A DNA stretch of 64,000 nt, from assembly GCA_024195265.1 (NCBI GenBank), contig JAJLRJ010000002.1, positions 22,709,736 through 22,773,735 on the forward strand, given 5' to 3'. The notes beneath the pieces were generated by a model. The model worked only from the letters and a program-made list of their open reading frames with translations. It ran no database searches and was not told where the DNA came from. Each line of letters begins with the position of its first letter. Positions within the stretch are counted from its first letter, which is position 1. Positions 22,901 to 34,970 of the stretch are shown here, one piece after another. The translations under genes and the position numbers were made by a program. Source of the DNA: Dendrophyllia cribrosa. Its lineage: Eukaryota > Cnidaria > Anthozoa > Scleractinia > Dendrophylliidae.

Positions 22901-23551
22901 CTTTCCAGTCAGCGGACACTAAATTTAAAACCGCTCTATATTAATTGAATGTACAACTTCTGTTACATATTAATTTTTTCAATTTTATTTTATATATTAT
23001 TAATAATTATAAAATTGTGATTTTTATAGGTTTGTAAAACAGCTATATTAAATAAACCAAGAATTTTAAAAAATGTATATGTTATACGAAATGCACAAAT
23101 ATGTTTTCCCTTCATTAGAAGAACGATGGACATGGTATTTAGGCTGTATGATTTACAAACTATAAATCGCTAATCTATATCTTTAAAACACGGAGCGAGC
23201 CTATAAAAGGAAAGGACACGTCCTTAAAGCGCCGTGTTGAATTTTTGATCAACAACAGCAATATTTATTTGTACTCCTCAGTAAAAAAAATAATTTAAAT
23301 AGAGTAATGGCTGCCTGGAATAGAGGACAGGCGGCCAAGTAGATAAAATTATATAAAGGTCGATCAGTAATGGAAGAGAAGAAGTCAACGGAAATTTTCG
23401 TTTGTGTAGAATAAAACAAGGTAATGACAATCTTTTCGTGAGAAACATTTATAGTCATCGAATTTCAACGGAAATGATAAAATTTCTTCGCCTGATTCAA
23501 TAGTTTAGAGCGTCCATTCCCAGAAAATTCAATTGTCACGGCTATATATTT
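22901..23551. other. End of unit 1
   Basis: A+T-rich noncoding sequence repeated at 33887-34544. No gene or known motif is seen. Confidence 0.5.
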
Positions 23552-23777
23552 AATCACCATCCTTTTAGGTGCGTCACAGAGTGACCTCTGGGTGCGTCAA
23601 TAGCTTGCGGAAACACAGGCCCGGGGGAAAAGGAAGACATCCTTCAATAAAGCTTTTAAGGTGTTATGTTCATCTTCAGTGAGATTTTGCATCGAGTGGA
23701 TCACGTCTTGTGGAAAATTTTACTCGAAGGAATCGGTGTTTCAAATAATGCTAAGTGCGGTGCCATTTGACACTTAA

Positions 23778-25623
23778 AGTGCCTATGAAATGAATTTTTT
23801 TTCTTCGTTTTTCATTAGTTTATTATATCCAAAGAACGAAAACAATCATCATTTCCCGAGGAAAAGAAAGAAAATCGGTTTTTTAGCCCCTCGAAGATGC
23901 GTCACTTCGGTTGAAAAGTGGCTCCAATTTTTGGAGAGCCTGGGGGCGAGTGGGCGTGCGTGATGACGTAAATTACGTAAATAGTATGACACATTGGTTT
24001 TAGCGTGATGGTCATTTTGCCAACGTTTTTGGCTGTACAAATGTCAGACAGCGCCTAATTTGTTTCTTTACAGTCCTCTGAAGGTGAAGAGGATCAGTTT
24101 CGGATCACTCCTGATCAACTGAAATGATCGTGTCCACTGTAGTTTTGCCGTAGCGAGACGAACCGACTGTGCCGCTTGAGCGAAGGAAGTGAACATGAAG
24201 AAGACGGACTTTGATCATTTAGATTATTGAACGTGAAAGGTATACATTTCAGTAGCACAGCGTCTCAGTGGTTCGCCAGTTGAGTTGTAAGCTTATTGAA
24301 CGCAGAGGCGTTTTTGTTATTTCTTTTTAGTGGCTCGTTGACTAGCGTTTATCGAACGCGAACGATATATTTGTAGTACAAACAATCATGATATTAGCGC
24401 ATTAGCGACTCGGCCGGTCTTCTCTGAAGTTCATTGATCGCGCGTGGAGGTTATGAACTTATTTTATCGGCTTGGCAATTCGCTCGTCTACTTAAAGTTC
24501 TTTTTTCAATGCGAAGGATATGTCTTGGCGACTTGCTAGTTGAAAGTTTCTAAATTATACTGATATATTATGCATATCCGAGGTGGTGTTTTTCAGGCGG
24601 CTTGCTGAATTGAATGTGCAAGGTGCCTTGATAGCGTATTTTTTTATTTATTTATTCAAAATGTTTGAACTTAAGTATATACGTAATAATTATGCTTCTT
24701 AGTTCAGTGTCTTGCCAGCGATTGATCGTTTCTGGAAATTTTAACCACTTGGCGGCTTGTAAGTGAGTTCAAAGTATCGTGTTTACATTTATGACTGATT
24801 TATATTTCATTGTATAAAAATTGATCTGATCGAACACGCAATGATTCAGCGATGTATTTTGTTTCGAATAGTCTTACGCATTTGTACGTGTAGATTTTTG
24901 ATAGATGTTCCGTAGAATAGACGCCTTCCAGTGAACACTTGCGTCGCTGCACTTTGAATTTTATAATTCGGAATACCGTATAAACATTTATATTACTCGC
25001 CAGTCAGTGCCGATCGAGTCAGTATATTTTTGTAGGCTTCACTGACTTCGACGGCTCTCCAGTCGAGCCGAGGCTTGAAGGAACTTCCAAATAGGATATG
25101 GATTGGAAAAATTATGCTTGATTAAACGGCCTCACCGGCCGGAATGTTATTTTCTTTTGCAAAATAATATTAATCTTAACAATAAGCGCTTTCATTGAAA
25201 ACAACATCGCTTGACGTACCCTTTCCGATGTTGACGAACAAATTTCGTGTATTTCGCCGGCCTATTTTCCTCTGGAGCAAAATAAAGCTTTGTTACACCC
25301 TCTGTTATCGAAGAATTCTAATGTCTCGTATGTTTGAGGCCGCTCGCCACATAATATTGGTCCACCTCTAGCGACGTCTCTTGTCAGCTCTCTTGTTCTC
25401 TATATTCCCGCAGCAGTTTGTACAACTATTTACGTCACAGTGTAATATGACACTGGCTTTGGCCGCGCACAAATTGGAGCCACTTTTTAGCGCCAACAAC
25501 CTAACTTTGAGACCATAAAAAAAGCATTTCGCATCGTCCCTAACACTTTAAACCTTTTATTCCAAGGTCTAAAAAGGTGAAACTTTCGATACATCAAAAA
25601 ATAAATTTCATTTCATAGGCACT
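23778..25623. mobile_element. TTAA-flanked 1.85-kb element private to unit 2
   Basis: The ends AGTGCCTATGAAATGAA and TTCATTTCATAGGCACT are inverted, and TTAA is at 23774-23777 and 25624-25627. The matching site in unit 1 (13446-13462) is empty, so the insertion followed the pair duplication. No long ORF is present. It is probably a piggyBac-type non-autonomous element. Confidence 0.8.
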
Positions 25624-25627
25624 TTAA

Positions 25628-26325
25628 GTTTAAGAAACAAGAGTGAAGAACTGTGATGTCTATTTCCTGATGTTTTATGTGATCCGTCATTTATTCACGT
25701 GTTAGAATTGGCGCATGTGGCAACCGCACGAACATCACTTATTTTCCACCTAGCTCAGTTTTCTTTGTTCCTTTCCGAGGGAAATACATCACATAACCCC
25801 GTTCATTACAACGTCTGAAAAGCTGGGCGCGGCTTTGATTGTAACAGGGGAGAGGTGGGGCTGAAAACAATAGCTGATAACAATAGCAAAACAAAGGATT
25901 ATATATTCCCCCAACATATTCCCCCCGACATATTCCCCTTGCCTTAGTCCCCTCGACTTATTTCCCTCGTAACAGAATAACACAAACAGGAAGACAAAAT
26001 AGGGCATAACAAGGAAAACACTCTAGCATCGGTCAATATTTTTTGTTTACATAAAAAGACAACTTCATCAATCTTATTCCTACGTAATTAACTTGCCGGT
26101 CGCGACCAAAAAGCAAAATGTTAATAACATTATTCGATGATATCGTACCTTAGTGACGTTGGACATACATATAGAAGTGTATAAGTCAAAAAGTTCTGTA
26201 TTAACCTGTTAACTGAATCAATTAAAACTATCTACATATTATTAAGGAGGAAAAAACGATATGTCAAGTGTCAAAACTCTCCTATACACCTGCCACAGGG
26301 CAGCTAACAAGAGATGGTTTTGAAT
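25628..26325. other. Region upstream of G3
   Basis: Noncoding copy of the G1 upstream region (about 13462-14156), with small differences. Confidence 0.6.
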
Positions 26326-26645
26326 TTCACTTGGTATAGTAGTAGTAGTATTTATTTCTCCAAAGATTAACAAGTTTACACGGGAACGAATAATTAAGAA
26401 ATAAAGAGAAAAGGGGTAAAAAATAGTATTCGGATAAGTAATGACTGAAAAGAGATTTCTTAAATAATTTTTTAGTAGGCTTAGAGCGGATGGAAAGGGG
26501 AAGATCGTTCCAAAAATATCGTCCAATAATGGTGGTAGAGAACTTTTTAATGTTTGTTCTATAAAAGGGAATATATAGTTGTTCTGACGAGGCATTACGA
26601 GTAGTATAGCTATGTTGTTCTGACTCTTACTCATGAGCTAGCGAG
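26326..26645 (-). mobile_element. Truncated LINE 3' end upstream of G3
   Basis: The same insertion as 14157-14476, with the same TTTTGAAT flank and (TAC)n tail. It was inherited through the unit duplication rather than being an independent event. Confidence 0.75.
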
Positions 26646-26729
26646 AGTTTTGAATCATGTCACAAAACTGAAGCGACACTATTTGGTAATCCGGATTGTA
26701 TTTTTAGCTCCAGCGAGGACTCCGGCGGA

Positions 26730-27672
26730 GATGACTTACATCGCTCGGCCAGGAAGCAACTATGAAATACTGATCTAATAGGTTTTCAGTGCAATTTTCT
26801 TGACTAGCCTGTGCGGTAACTGCTTTGTTTGCTGGGTCGTTTGGAAGCGACTTCGCATGCGGACAGTGATGAACTACTACTTGGTCAATTTAGCAGTGGC
26901 AGATTTGGCTTTTACCTTAATATGTACACCATTTCATTTGCCCGTCCAAGAGAAATCCTGCGTGTGGCCGTACTTCGGTGCCCTGTGTAAAGCGCTTTTT
27001 CCCCTGCAGACCATGTGCGCTTACGCCTCTGTCTTCACGCTAACCGCCATCGGCTTCAGCCGGTATCGCGCGATTGTTCACCCACTTAAAACTCAGATGG
27101 GCCTATCTGCTACAAAGAGATCCATTGTTGTGATATGGATCACGTCCTTCATCTTTGTACTACCGTATGTGTTTGTTTTGAAAGACACTGGGCACTGCTC
27201 AGAGAGCTGGCCTGAACCCAAGCAAACATACAGCCGTTTATACTCGTTCGCTATATTCTTTACAGAATACGCAATACCAGTGACAGTGGTGTTTGGTTCC
27301 TACCTGAAGATCTGCTGCGAACTTCGAAAAAACGGCGCACCGAACGAGGAAGCGCCGACGCATCCGGATCACAGACGCGACGCGGAAAAGGTACTGAAAA
27401 TGTCGATTGTTGTTACGGTTGTTTTCGACGTGTGTGCGTTGCCTAACCATATCGTCTGGCTTGCTCTCGACTTTGGTGAAGATAACTGTGCCCAGTGTAA
27501 TACTTGGGTTATTGCGGCCAATACGTTTGTGTTTGCTAACAGTACAGCCGATCCAGTGGTGTATACGATATTTAACGAGAAATACCGGGAGGAATTCAAA
27601 AGGATTATAAAGCGCACAAGAATCACTGTAGGAAGTTTTTCCATATCCGTCTATATTTTTGTGGAAATTTGA
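26730..27672 (+). pseudogene. Class A GPCR copy G3, both ends damaged
   Basis: Shares the broken 5' region of G1 (same TACTGATCTAATAGG block) and in addition lacks about 60 bases of N-terminal coding sequence. A 9-base in-frame deletion removes three residues before the ECL2 cysteine. A deletion of about 40 bases between short repeats near 27615 shifts the C-terminal frame, replacing the basic tail with an unrelated sequence ending at 27672. CALP in TM6 has Asp two residues before it (FDVCALP). It is the most decayed of the four copies. Confidence 0.8.
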
Positions 27673-27837
27673 AGCCACTTGATTTTTTTTGTATTATCAT
27701 AAAAGATCATTTTTTTTTTGGAATATTCAGTTAATTATATGATCAGTAGTAATGTTTTTTCGGGGAAGTTTCTTTTAAGGGAAGCGCTTGCCGATATTTG
27801 TTTATAATAGAAGGAAGGATTTATCTCCGATTTAAAT

Positions 27838-28070
27838 AGATGAGAGCTATGGGTTTGTCAATATCGTAAGGGCTAGAGGGGAGAGCTTAATCGATTTGTC
27901 AGTATCAGTATCGTAGACGCTAAAAGACTAAAAGGTAGGAGAGCTATATGGTTTGTCAAATCTTGAGCGCTAGAACATGTACAGAGAAGAGCTATACAAT
28001 GATGGGTTTGTAAGGGTTATTGAACAGAGGAGAGGTATATGATTTGTCAATATTGTGAGCGCTCAGAGAA
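27838..28070. repeat. ~44-bp minisatellite downstream of G3
   Basis: The counterpart of 15776-16020, with a few unit-length differences. Confidence 0.8.
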
Positions 28071-29100
28071 CGGCGATCTATTTCGCTAACGCTTGCTAAT
28101 GGCGCTAATTGGCAGCGGATGCTTTTGCATCTGGCTTCCTGTTAGCCGTAAATACGAAATTGTTGTGTCTGAAAGGGAGCAAAATGTTTTTGCTAATTAT
28201 CCGTCGACATGAATAAATGGCACAATCATTGTGAAGAAATACGACATACATATAACTGATCGCTAGTGCGGGTTTTCATGTAGCTTCTTAGTCTACGGAA
28301 TTTCAGTCATAAAAATAGGTCTCGTCCACATTTATGCGGTGTTTTCACTGGGATTCATACTTGGGTTAAATTGGTGTGCAAAATTATCAGCGCAGGTTAA
28401 CATAAAAAAAATGCTCGAGGATTGACCGTGCCCGTAACTTGGTTTTAATATATGGCAATGTTTATATATTGAGGCTTCGTCTGAAACAGCAGTCGCCACT
28501 GGGTTTTGTGGGGTTAGGCTAGGAAAAGGCGATGTGTTATTTAAGGGGTCGTGAGAGCTCAAGCAGTAAGGCCTGGGTTTAAAGTCTGTTCCGAAAATAT
28601 GGTTGACATAATATCTTTTACTAGATTGCCTAGACCAGGTTGAAATTTTCCCTGAATGTAAATCTGCCTTAACGCATAACTTTGCTCACGTGATATGTCC
28701 CGTGATCAAAATTTAAAAATTTATTAAATCGGCGATATGACAGCGAATTTTCTTTGTTTAGTTGAAGAAAATTAGCTATTCCGATGGAGGTTTAACGTAT
28801 TTAACCTTCTACGTTTGGAATTATTGTCCTCGAGTTTTAAAGCTGCAGTTATAGATAATCAAAGGTTGAATTTTGGACTTGAAAATGACCTTTGTCCTCA
28901 CAAATTTTTTTTAGGGGACATTTGACGATCATTCCAAACGTGAAAGGCTGAAAATATTTAATCTGCATCAGAAAAACGTTTTTAATTTATAAAACTTTAA
29001 AGCAAAGCTGAAAACAGCGTATATTTTGTCGAGTACAATATTTTAGCTGGCCAGACCAGCCTACAAGATGTTACTAAATAAACAATATGTTACACGATGT
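28071..29100. other. Spacer downstream of G3
   Basis: Noncoding, corresponds to 16030-17300. No gene is seen. Confidence 0.6.
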
Positions 29101-29238
29101 TATATATGTTGTCGTGCAATTTTATCCTCGGTGCAAATTTGTTTTTCCTTTGTTTTTGGCTATGGTAATATTGATAATGAGTTTTAAACAAAGGAAAAAC
29201 AAATTTGCACCAAGGATAAAATTGCACCAAAACATATA
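29101..29238. repeat. Fold-back, unit 2 copy of 17301-17452
   Basis: The same arms with a shorter loop (a T-rich stretch near 17355 is missing). Confidence 0.7.
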
Positions 29239-29390
29239 CAAGGAGAATTTCGCAATATAGAAGAATTAAGTAATACAGCATGTGACGAAATCGGAAATAA
29301 AAACGAAAAAGTATTACATTTCATCACGTTTGTTCTTGCCGTGTGGCTCCATTGTGTTACCTTTATAGATAAGATATGATTCCACCGTCC

Positions 29391-29782
29391 GAGGGGGAGG
29401 GGGAGGGGGGTACTCAACAAAGTTTTGTACGGGGATGCTCCGCCCCAAGGTCCAAACCCATACAGAAAAGGTACCCCTTTCATATACCTTTCATTGAAAA
29501 TGGTACCCCTTTCATAAAGCCTTTACGTGCGTCTGTTTGATATATTTTGAAAGGCCCTTTTTATAATACTTAAATGACAGTTTTCCCTACCACTTTTATA
29601 CTTCAACTCGTGTTTTCCCTACCCTTTCCTATACTTCGTGAAATCCCTACCCTTTCATATACTTCAACTCGCGAAATCCCGACCCTTTAATATACCTCCA
29701 GCCTAAAAAAAGGTACCCCTTTCGGGCGGAGCATCCCCGTATAGCCCATTATAGGAAGTATCCCCCCCTCCCCCCCGGGATG
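29391..29782. repeat. GGGGATGCTCCGCCC-ended repeat, unit 2
   Basis: Copy of 17608-18535 without the hAT-like insertion and with a deletion around that site. A G-run marks the left end and a C-run the right end. Confidence 0.7.
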
Positions 29783-29789
29783 TTTCCCT

Positions 29790-30632
29790 GGCTGTACCTA
29801 TCGAGTCACGGGAAGTGTGAATAGTTTCTAAAGGAATTAGTTGCATGTCGGAGTTAGAATGGTTAGGATTAGAAAGAAAATGTTCTGCAGCAGTAGTAGG
29901 TTTAGATTTGATGTTGGTCTTGTCAACTGACCGCGTCTGTTTTTTATTTTATGTTTTCCGTCACCAATTCGTCAAATATTTGTTATTTTGAGAAAAATGG
30001 CCACGTGACATGTCACGTGACTTATGGGAAAGCTTATTATACTTCAAAATGTAAGGCAGATAAGACCATTTTATGTGCCAAGTCAGTTCGATTCAGTTTC
30101 ATTCCCTTTGTTAAAGTTATCACGAATGAACTGTTTTTCCTGGTTAAAGCCTTTGACCCAGGCCTTGAACTATAAACTACAACACTACAAAAGTTCTAAA
30201 TTAAAGGAGAGTAAGAAATTTGTGATACTACGTTTGAATCTTAGTTCTTCCAGACAGCAACAGACGGCAAAATGGCCTCAAATTACAATTACAATCACCA
30301 CCCTTTTAGATGCGTCAATAGCTTACGGCAACACCGGCGGAAATGAAAGATATCGTCCAATAAAGCTTTTTAGGTGCTATGTTCATCTTCAGTGCAGAAT
30401 GTTACATTCACTTCAGGAATCAATTAAAACGTCATATTATTCAGAAGGAAAAAACGATGTGTGAAGTGTCAAAACTCGCCTAAACACCTGTCACAGGGCA
30501 GCTGACAAGAGATGGCGAGAGTTTTGAATCATGTTACAAAACTGAAGCGACACTTTTTGGCAATCCGGATTGTATTTTTAGCTCGTGCATCTTAATATAT
30601 CAATTGAAAAAAGATCGAGGACTCTGGCGGAG
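29790..30632 (+). other. Region upstream of G4
   Basis: Counterpart of the G2 upstream region. No intron was recognised. The receptor frame extends upstream of the ATG to a GTG, but translation most likely begins at ATG 30633. Confidence 0.5.
30002..30021. promoter_or_regulatory. Paired E-box / CLEAR-like site upstream of G4
   Basis: CACGTGAC plus GTCACGTGAC about 610 bases before the G4 start, identical to the G2 copy although neighbouring bases differ. Confidence 0.4.
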
Positions 30633-31634
30633 ATGACTTTTACCGCGGCCTTGAGTCCAAACCAGTCAGCCACGCAAATTGCGCTCTGTCCATCGCTCGG
30701 CAAGGAAGCATCTATGAAAATACTGAAATACTTGGTTTTCAGTGCAATTTTCTTGACTAGCCTGTGCGGCAACTGCTTTGTTTGCTGGGTCGTTTGGAAG
30801 CGACTTCGCATGCGGACAGTGATGAACTACTACTTGGTCAATTTAGCAGTGGCAGATTTGGCTTTTACCTTAATATGTATACCGTTTGATTTGCCCGTCC
30901 AAGAGAAATCCTGCGTGTGGCCGTACTTCGGTGCCCTGTGTAAAGCGCTCTTTCCTCTGCAGACCATGTGCGCTTACGCCTCTGTCTTCACGCTAACTGC
31001 CATCGGCTTCAGCCGGTATCGCGCGATTGTTCACCCACTTAAAACTCAGATGGGCCTATCTGCTACAAAGAGATCCATTGTTGTGATATGGATCACGTCC
31101 TTCATCTTTGTACTACCGTATGTGTTGGTGTTGAAAGTAAACCCCGACACTGGGCACTGCTCAGAGAACTGGCCTGAACCCAAGCAAACATACAGCCGTT
31201 TATACTCGTTCGCTATATTCTTTACAGAATACGCAATACCAGTGACAGTGGTGTTTGGTTCCTACCTGAAGATCTGCTGCGAACTTCGAAAAAACGGTGC
31301 ACCGAACGAGGAAGCGCCGACGCAGCCGGATCACAGACGCGACGCGGAAAAGGTACTGAAAATGTCGATTGTTGTTACGGTTGTTTTCGCCGTGTGTGCG
31401 CTGCCTAACCATATCGTCTGGCTTGCTCTCGACTTTGGTGAAGATAACTGTGCCCAGTGTAATACTTGGGTTATTGTCGCCAATACGTTTGTGTTTGCTA
31501 ATAGTGCAGCTGATCCAGTGGTGTATACGATATTTAACGAGAAATACCGGGAGGAATTCAAAAGGCTTATGAAGCGCACAAAACGCCACCGAGAAGCTAG
31601 AAGAGAAAATGAAATTGTTCAAGAATCACTGTAG
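30633..31634 (+). CDS. Intronless class A (rhodopsin-family) G-protein-coupled receptor, G4
   Basis: The only intact copy of the array, 333 aa from the ATG at 30633. Seven membrane segments are readable. There is a short N-terminus with one glycosylation sequon (NQS, Asn10), GN in TM1 (46-47), LAVAD in TM2 (Asp75), and the conserved disulphide pair Cys103 (TM3) and Cys176 (loop 2). The usual D/E-R-Y is SRY (127-129), the TM6 C-W-x-P is CALP (255-258) and the TM7 motif is DPVVY (294-298). The C-terminal tail is short and basic. Overall it resembles cnidarian neuropeptide/amine-type orphan receptors; the ligand cannot be told from sequence. AATAAA lies at 31839-31844, about 205 bases after the stop. 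The ORF is uninterrupted, as is common for cnidarian receptors. Confidence 0.88.
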   Translation: MTFTAALSPNQSATQIALCPSLGKEASMKILKYLVFSAIFLTSLCGNCFVCWVVWKRLRMRTVMNYYLVNLAVADLAFTLICIPFDLPVQEKSCVWPYFGALCKALFPLQTMCAYASVFTLTAIGFSRYRAIVHPLKTQMGLSATKRSIVVIWITSFIFVLPYVLVLKVNPDTGHCSENWPEPKQTYSRLYSFAIFFTEYAIPVTVVFGSYLKICCELRKNGAPNEEAPTQPDHRRDAEKVLKMSIVVTVVFAVCALPNHIVWLALDFGEDNCAQCNTWVIVANTFVFANSAADPVVYTIFNEKYREEFKRLMKRTKRHREARRENEIVQESL

Positions 31635-32128
31635 ACGTTTTTTCCGTATCCGTCTATATTTTTGATGAAATTTGAAGCCCTTTGAATGTTTTTTGTATAG
31701 TAGGCCGGATGGATTTATCTCCGATCTAAATAATTATTTTCTTCCCATACTTCAGTGATCCCCACAACAAATGGCAATCAGTTATATATACTATAAAGCA
31801 TACAACGAAGACAAAATTATGTGAATAATTATTCATGTAATAAATGTAGTCTCTGTTACGATTTTAATACAAAATGCTTACACTGTACCGTTTAATGCTG
31901 ATAATTATATAGCACGGTGGAAAAAGGAACCTCGTCAACTTAAACGATTAACAGGGTTTTAAGGGAGGAAGCAGGTCGGCTGTGAAAAGAGCCGTCGGTT
32001 CTTTTTAATAATAAAAAATTACTTTATTTAAGTATCAAAGGTATTTAATTAGCACGCGAGTAGATCTAATAGGAATTTGGCGATGTTGGTTTATGAGGAG
32101 AGGGGAAAACCGCGATTCCTGTTAAGGT
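31635..32128 (+). other. G4 3' flank with poly(A) signal
   Basis: Noncoding. AATAAA at 31839-31844 is the best candidate for the G4 transcript end. The rest matches the G2 flank with deletions. Confidence 0.5.
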
Positions 32129-32293
32129 TATGTTACACGGGACGAAACGCAAGCGCAACGACGATTTTTATTTAACGACAGGTATGTTACACAAAACAAC
32201 TTGACTAAAATTCGTGTTTCAGAAATTGCGAAGAATATCGTCCGCGCACCCATTGCGCTAAAAATCGTTGTTTCGAATCGTCCCGTGTAACAT
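32129..32293. repeat. MITE with ATGTTACACGGGACGA ends (unit 2)
   Basis: Counterpart of 21180-21336, with differing internal sequence. Confidence 0.7.
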
Positions 32294-32918
32294 CACCTTT
32301 TTGTCGTTTTCCTCCAGGAAATTAATCAGTTTTTATATATCAAACTGTCTCGTCTGCTGAACGGGAAGTTTTGGACTGAGGAAGTTTATTGTCATAGCCT
32401 TGTTAAGTTTTCGAAAGCAAGAACAATTGCACATCTCCGATGTTTACTTTGTTATCGTAATTGTCTAAGAGCTAGAAATTCAAATTGACGCATCTAATTA
32501 GTGGTAAAATAAAAGATTAGGAAACTCTGGTAGACACAATAGCAAACTTAAGATAATGTCATTTTTGTGTACTTGTTCTGTTTCTGTCTTTCAAGAGCGA
32601 TAATATGAATGCAGCTGATATTGTGCGTGCCTTGTTTTTACTTGAGTAGTATCGAAACAAAAATATATCTATGGTCAGTTTCCATTCAAACAAGACTTAA
32701 ACAATCCTTTAAAAAGAAAATAATAAATAAATAGTCTTTTTCACACTGAGGATAATATGGATGCGTAAAAAACAAATTCATTACTTGAAGTGAACATTTT
32801 AGAGCCTCAAATAATGAGACATCTTTGTAGTCATAACGAGTTCTCATTTTGTCCTAAAAGCATATAAGGATGATAATCGTTTCTCTAAGCAATATGAAAA
32901 CTAATATTTTTTTCTTTT

Positions 32919-33040
32919 GACAGAAGTGAAAATGGTTTATTATTATGCAAATAATTATAATTTAGTAGACCTTTTATTCGGATATCAGGCTTTAGGCAAT
33001 AATTATTTGCATAATAATAAACATTTTCACTTCTGTCAGA
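32919..33040. repeat. Fold-back with GACAGAAGTGAAAATG ends (unit 2)
   Basis: Keeps both outer arm ends (GACAGAAGTG and CACTTCTGTC), so it is the more complete version of 21961-22073. Confidence 0.75.
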
Positions 33041-33589
33041 CTGAAAAATATTAACCTGTCAAAACTGCAGTGGTTGTGATATTAAAAACTCGAAATTAAA
33101 TCATGTCAGCATGCAGATTTAACTTCATAACGCCGCCTTTTTGAAGTTTATCAGGCTTGTAATTGGTTTTAATAATTTCACAATAAATAGATGGCTGATC
33201 TTTTTTAAAATTAAAAAAAAAAATGAATAAATAAATTGCTCTGATGACGACCGCGTGGCGTTGGATGAGAACAAGTTGCTCGGTTAATTTTGTACTGCCA
33301 TTAATCAATGCAAAACATCAACGTTTCCCAGGCCAGGCCAGGGCATTTTTTACACAATTAAAATTGTGTAATTTGGGTTGCTCAAACTCCAATTCCCCGC
33401 ATTTGCTACCCCATTATTAAACCCACAAAGTTCATATGAATCAAGTCTATTTCCGGATCATGATCTTGCGTCATGATAAGCCGTGACACGCTTTGTTTCT
33501 AGCAGCTGTCGCCATTTCAATGCTTCAAAATCTTATAACTTGGCTGTTACCACATCATCTTCAGAAACCCAAGCAGCCCGGGTGGGGGG

Positions 33590-33886
33590 GGGGAGACTCC
33601 CATATAAAAGTGACGGGGGTGCTCGTCGTACCTTTTATTGGTCAAAATTTGTAGATTGGTACGCTTAGGGTACTAAAATCTAAAATGACCACCGTAAGAA
33701 TTATCGCGGTACCTTTTAGGGTATGGGCCGAAAAAATATGACAGAATATGACACGTGTTGTTTTAGAATTGGTACCTCTTAGGGGTAAAAATTCATTTGA
33801 GCCACGCCCATCAAACGAGATTTTGGTACCTTTAGTGTGTATTTCGAAAATTTCCGACGAGCACTCCCGTCATCTTGTACCCAGAG
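33590..33886. repeat. GACGGGGGTGCTCGTCG repeat (unit 2)
   Basis: Counterpart of 22594-22900, preceded by a G-run. Confidence 0.7.
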
Positions 33887-34544
33887 TTCGCGGGCTTTCT
33901 AGTCAGCGGACACTAAATTTAAAACCGCTCTATATTAATTGAATGTACAACTTCTGTTACATATTAATTTTTTCAATTTTAATTTATATATTATTAATAA
34001 TTATAAAATTGTGATTTTTATAGGTTTGTAAAACAGCTATATTAAATAAACCAAGAATTTTAAAAAATGTATATGTTATACGAAATGCACAAATATGTTT
34101 TCCCTTCATTAGAAGAACGATGGACATGGTATTTAGGCTGTATGATTTACAAACTATAAATCGCTAATCTATATCTTTAAAACACGGAGCGAGCCTATAA
34201 AAGGAAAGGACACGTCCTTAAAGCGCCGTGTTGAATTTTTGATCAACAACAGCAATATTTATTTGTACTCTTCAGTAAAAAAAATAATTTAAATAGAGTA
34301 ATGGCTGCCTGGAATAGAGGACAGGCGGCCAAGTAGATAAAATTATATAAAGGTCGATCAGTAATGGAAGAGAAGAAGTCAACGGAAATTTTCGTTTGTG
34401 TAGAATAAAACAAGGTAATGACAATCTTTTCGTGAGAAACATTTATAGTCATCGAATTTCAACGGAAATGATAAAATTTCTTCGCCTGATTCAATAGTTT
34501 AGAGCGTCCATTCCCAGAAAATTCAATTGTCACGGCTATATATT
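33887..34544. other. End of unit 2
   Basis: Noncoding copy of 22901-23551. The next bases diverge from unit 2 and mark the right boundary of the duplication. Confidence 0.5.
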
Positions 34545-34596
34545 CAACCAGAAGCTTATCACATGAGCTTCTGATTCAACAGAATGTCGTTAAACT

Positions 34597-34806
34597 AAAA
34601 CCAAATTAATCACTCTGACCAATCACAACAGACTCAGGCAATCCAATGAACCAATCAGAACTTGAAGCAAATACATGCAGCCGGCACCAAGCGCGGGAAA
34701 ACACGTGTAGGCAAGTCGCGAGATTTTTTAGTCAACCACGAAGCGTAGCAATGCAAAACCAAAGCAATTGCGAAGTTACTTTCGATTCTCAATTGAAAAC
34801 AGCTCT
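34597..34806. mobile_element. MITE, uninterrupted relative of 9926-10584
   Basis: Shares ACTCTGACCAATCACAACAG, GGGAAAACACGTG and the right end CAATTGAAAACAGCTCT. The left terminal repeat is not recognisable. Confidence 0.65.
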
Positions 34807-34970
34807 AACAAATTAAAACCATGAACAAGCTATCTATGTCGCTTATTCTGAGGTTATCGAGGAATCAAAAGAAGTCTCGTAAAAGCTGAGTTTTGCGGGA
34901 TTTTCAAAATTATCCAGATTGACGAACGATGTTAGCGCGAAAACAAATTTATTAAAAAGTATATATTTAT

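Larger units (their letters stand above)
13257..23551. repeat. Segmental duplication, unit 1 (receptors G1 and G2)
   Basis: Begins at AATCACCATCCTTTTAG and ends after CAATTGTCACGGCTATATAT. The same order of sequence (G1-type receptor, minisatellite, spacer, G2-type receptor, spacer) repeats at 23552-34544. Sequence private to this unit includes the 508-bp element at 17698-18205 and about 165 bp near 21000-21165. Confidence 0.9.
23552..34544. repeat. Segmental duplication, unit 2 (receptors G3 and G4)
   Basis: Collinear with 13257-23551. The junction joins the unit 1 end (GGCTATATATTT) directly to AATCACCATCCTTTTAG. Homology ends near 34544 at GGCTATATATT. It is longer than unit 1 mainly because of the 1846-bp insertion at 23778-25623. 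Confidence 0.9.
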
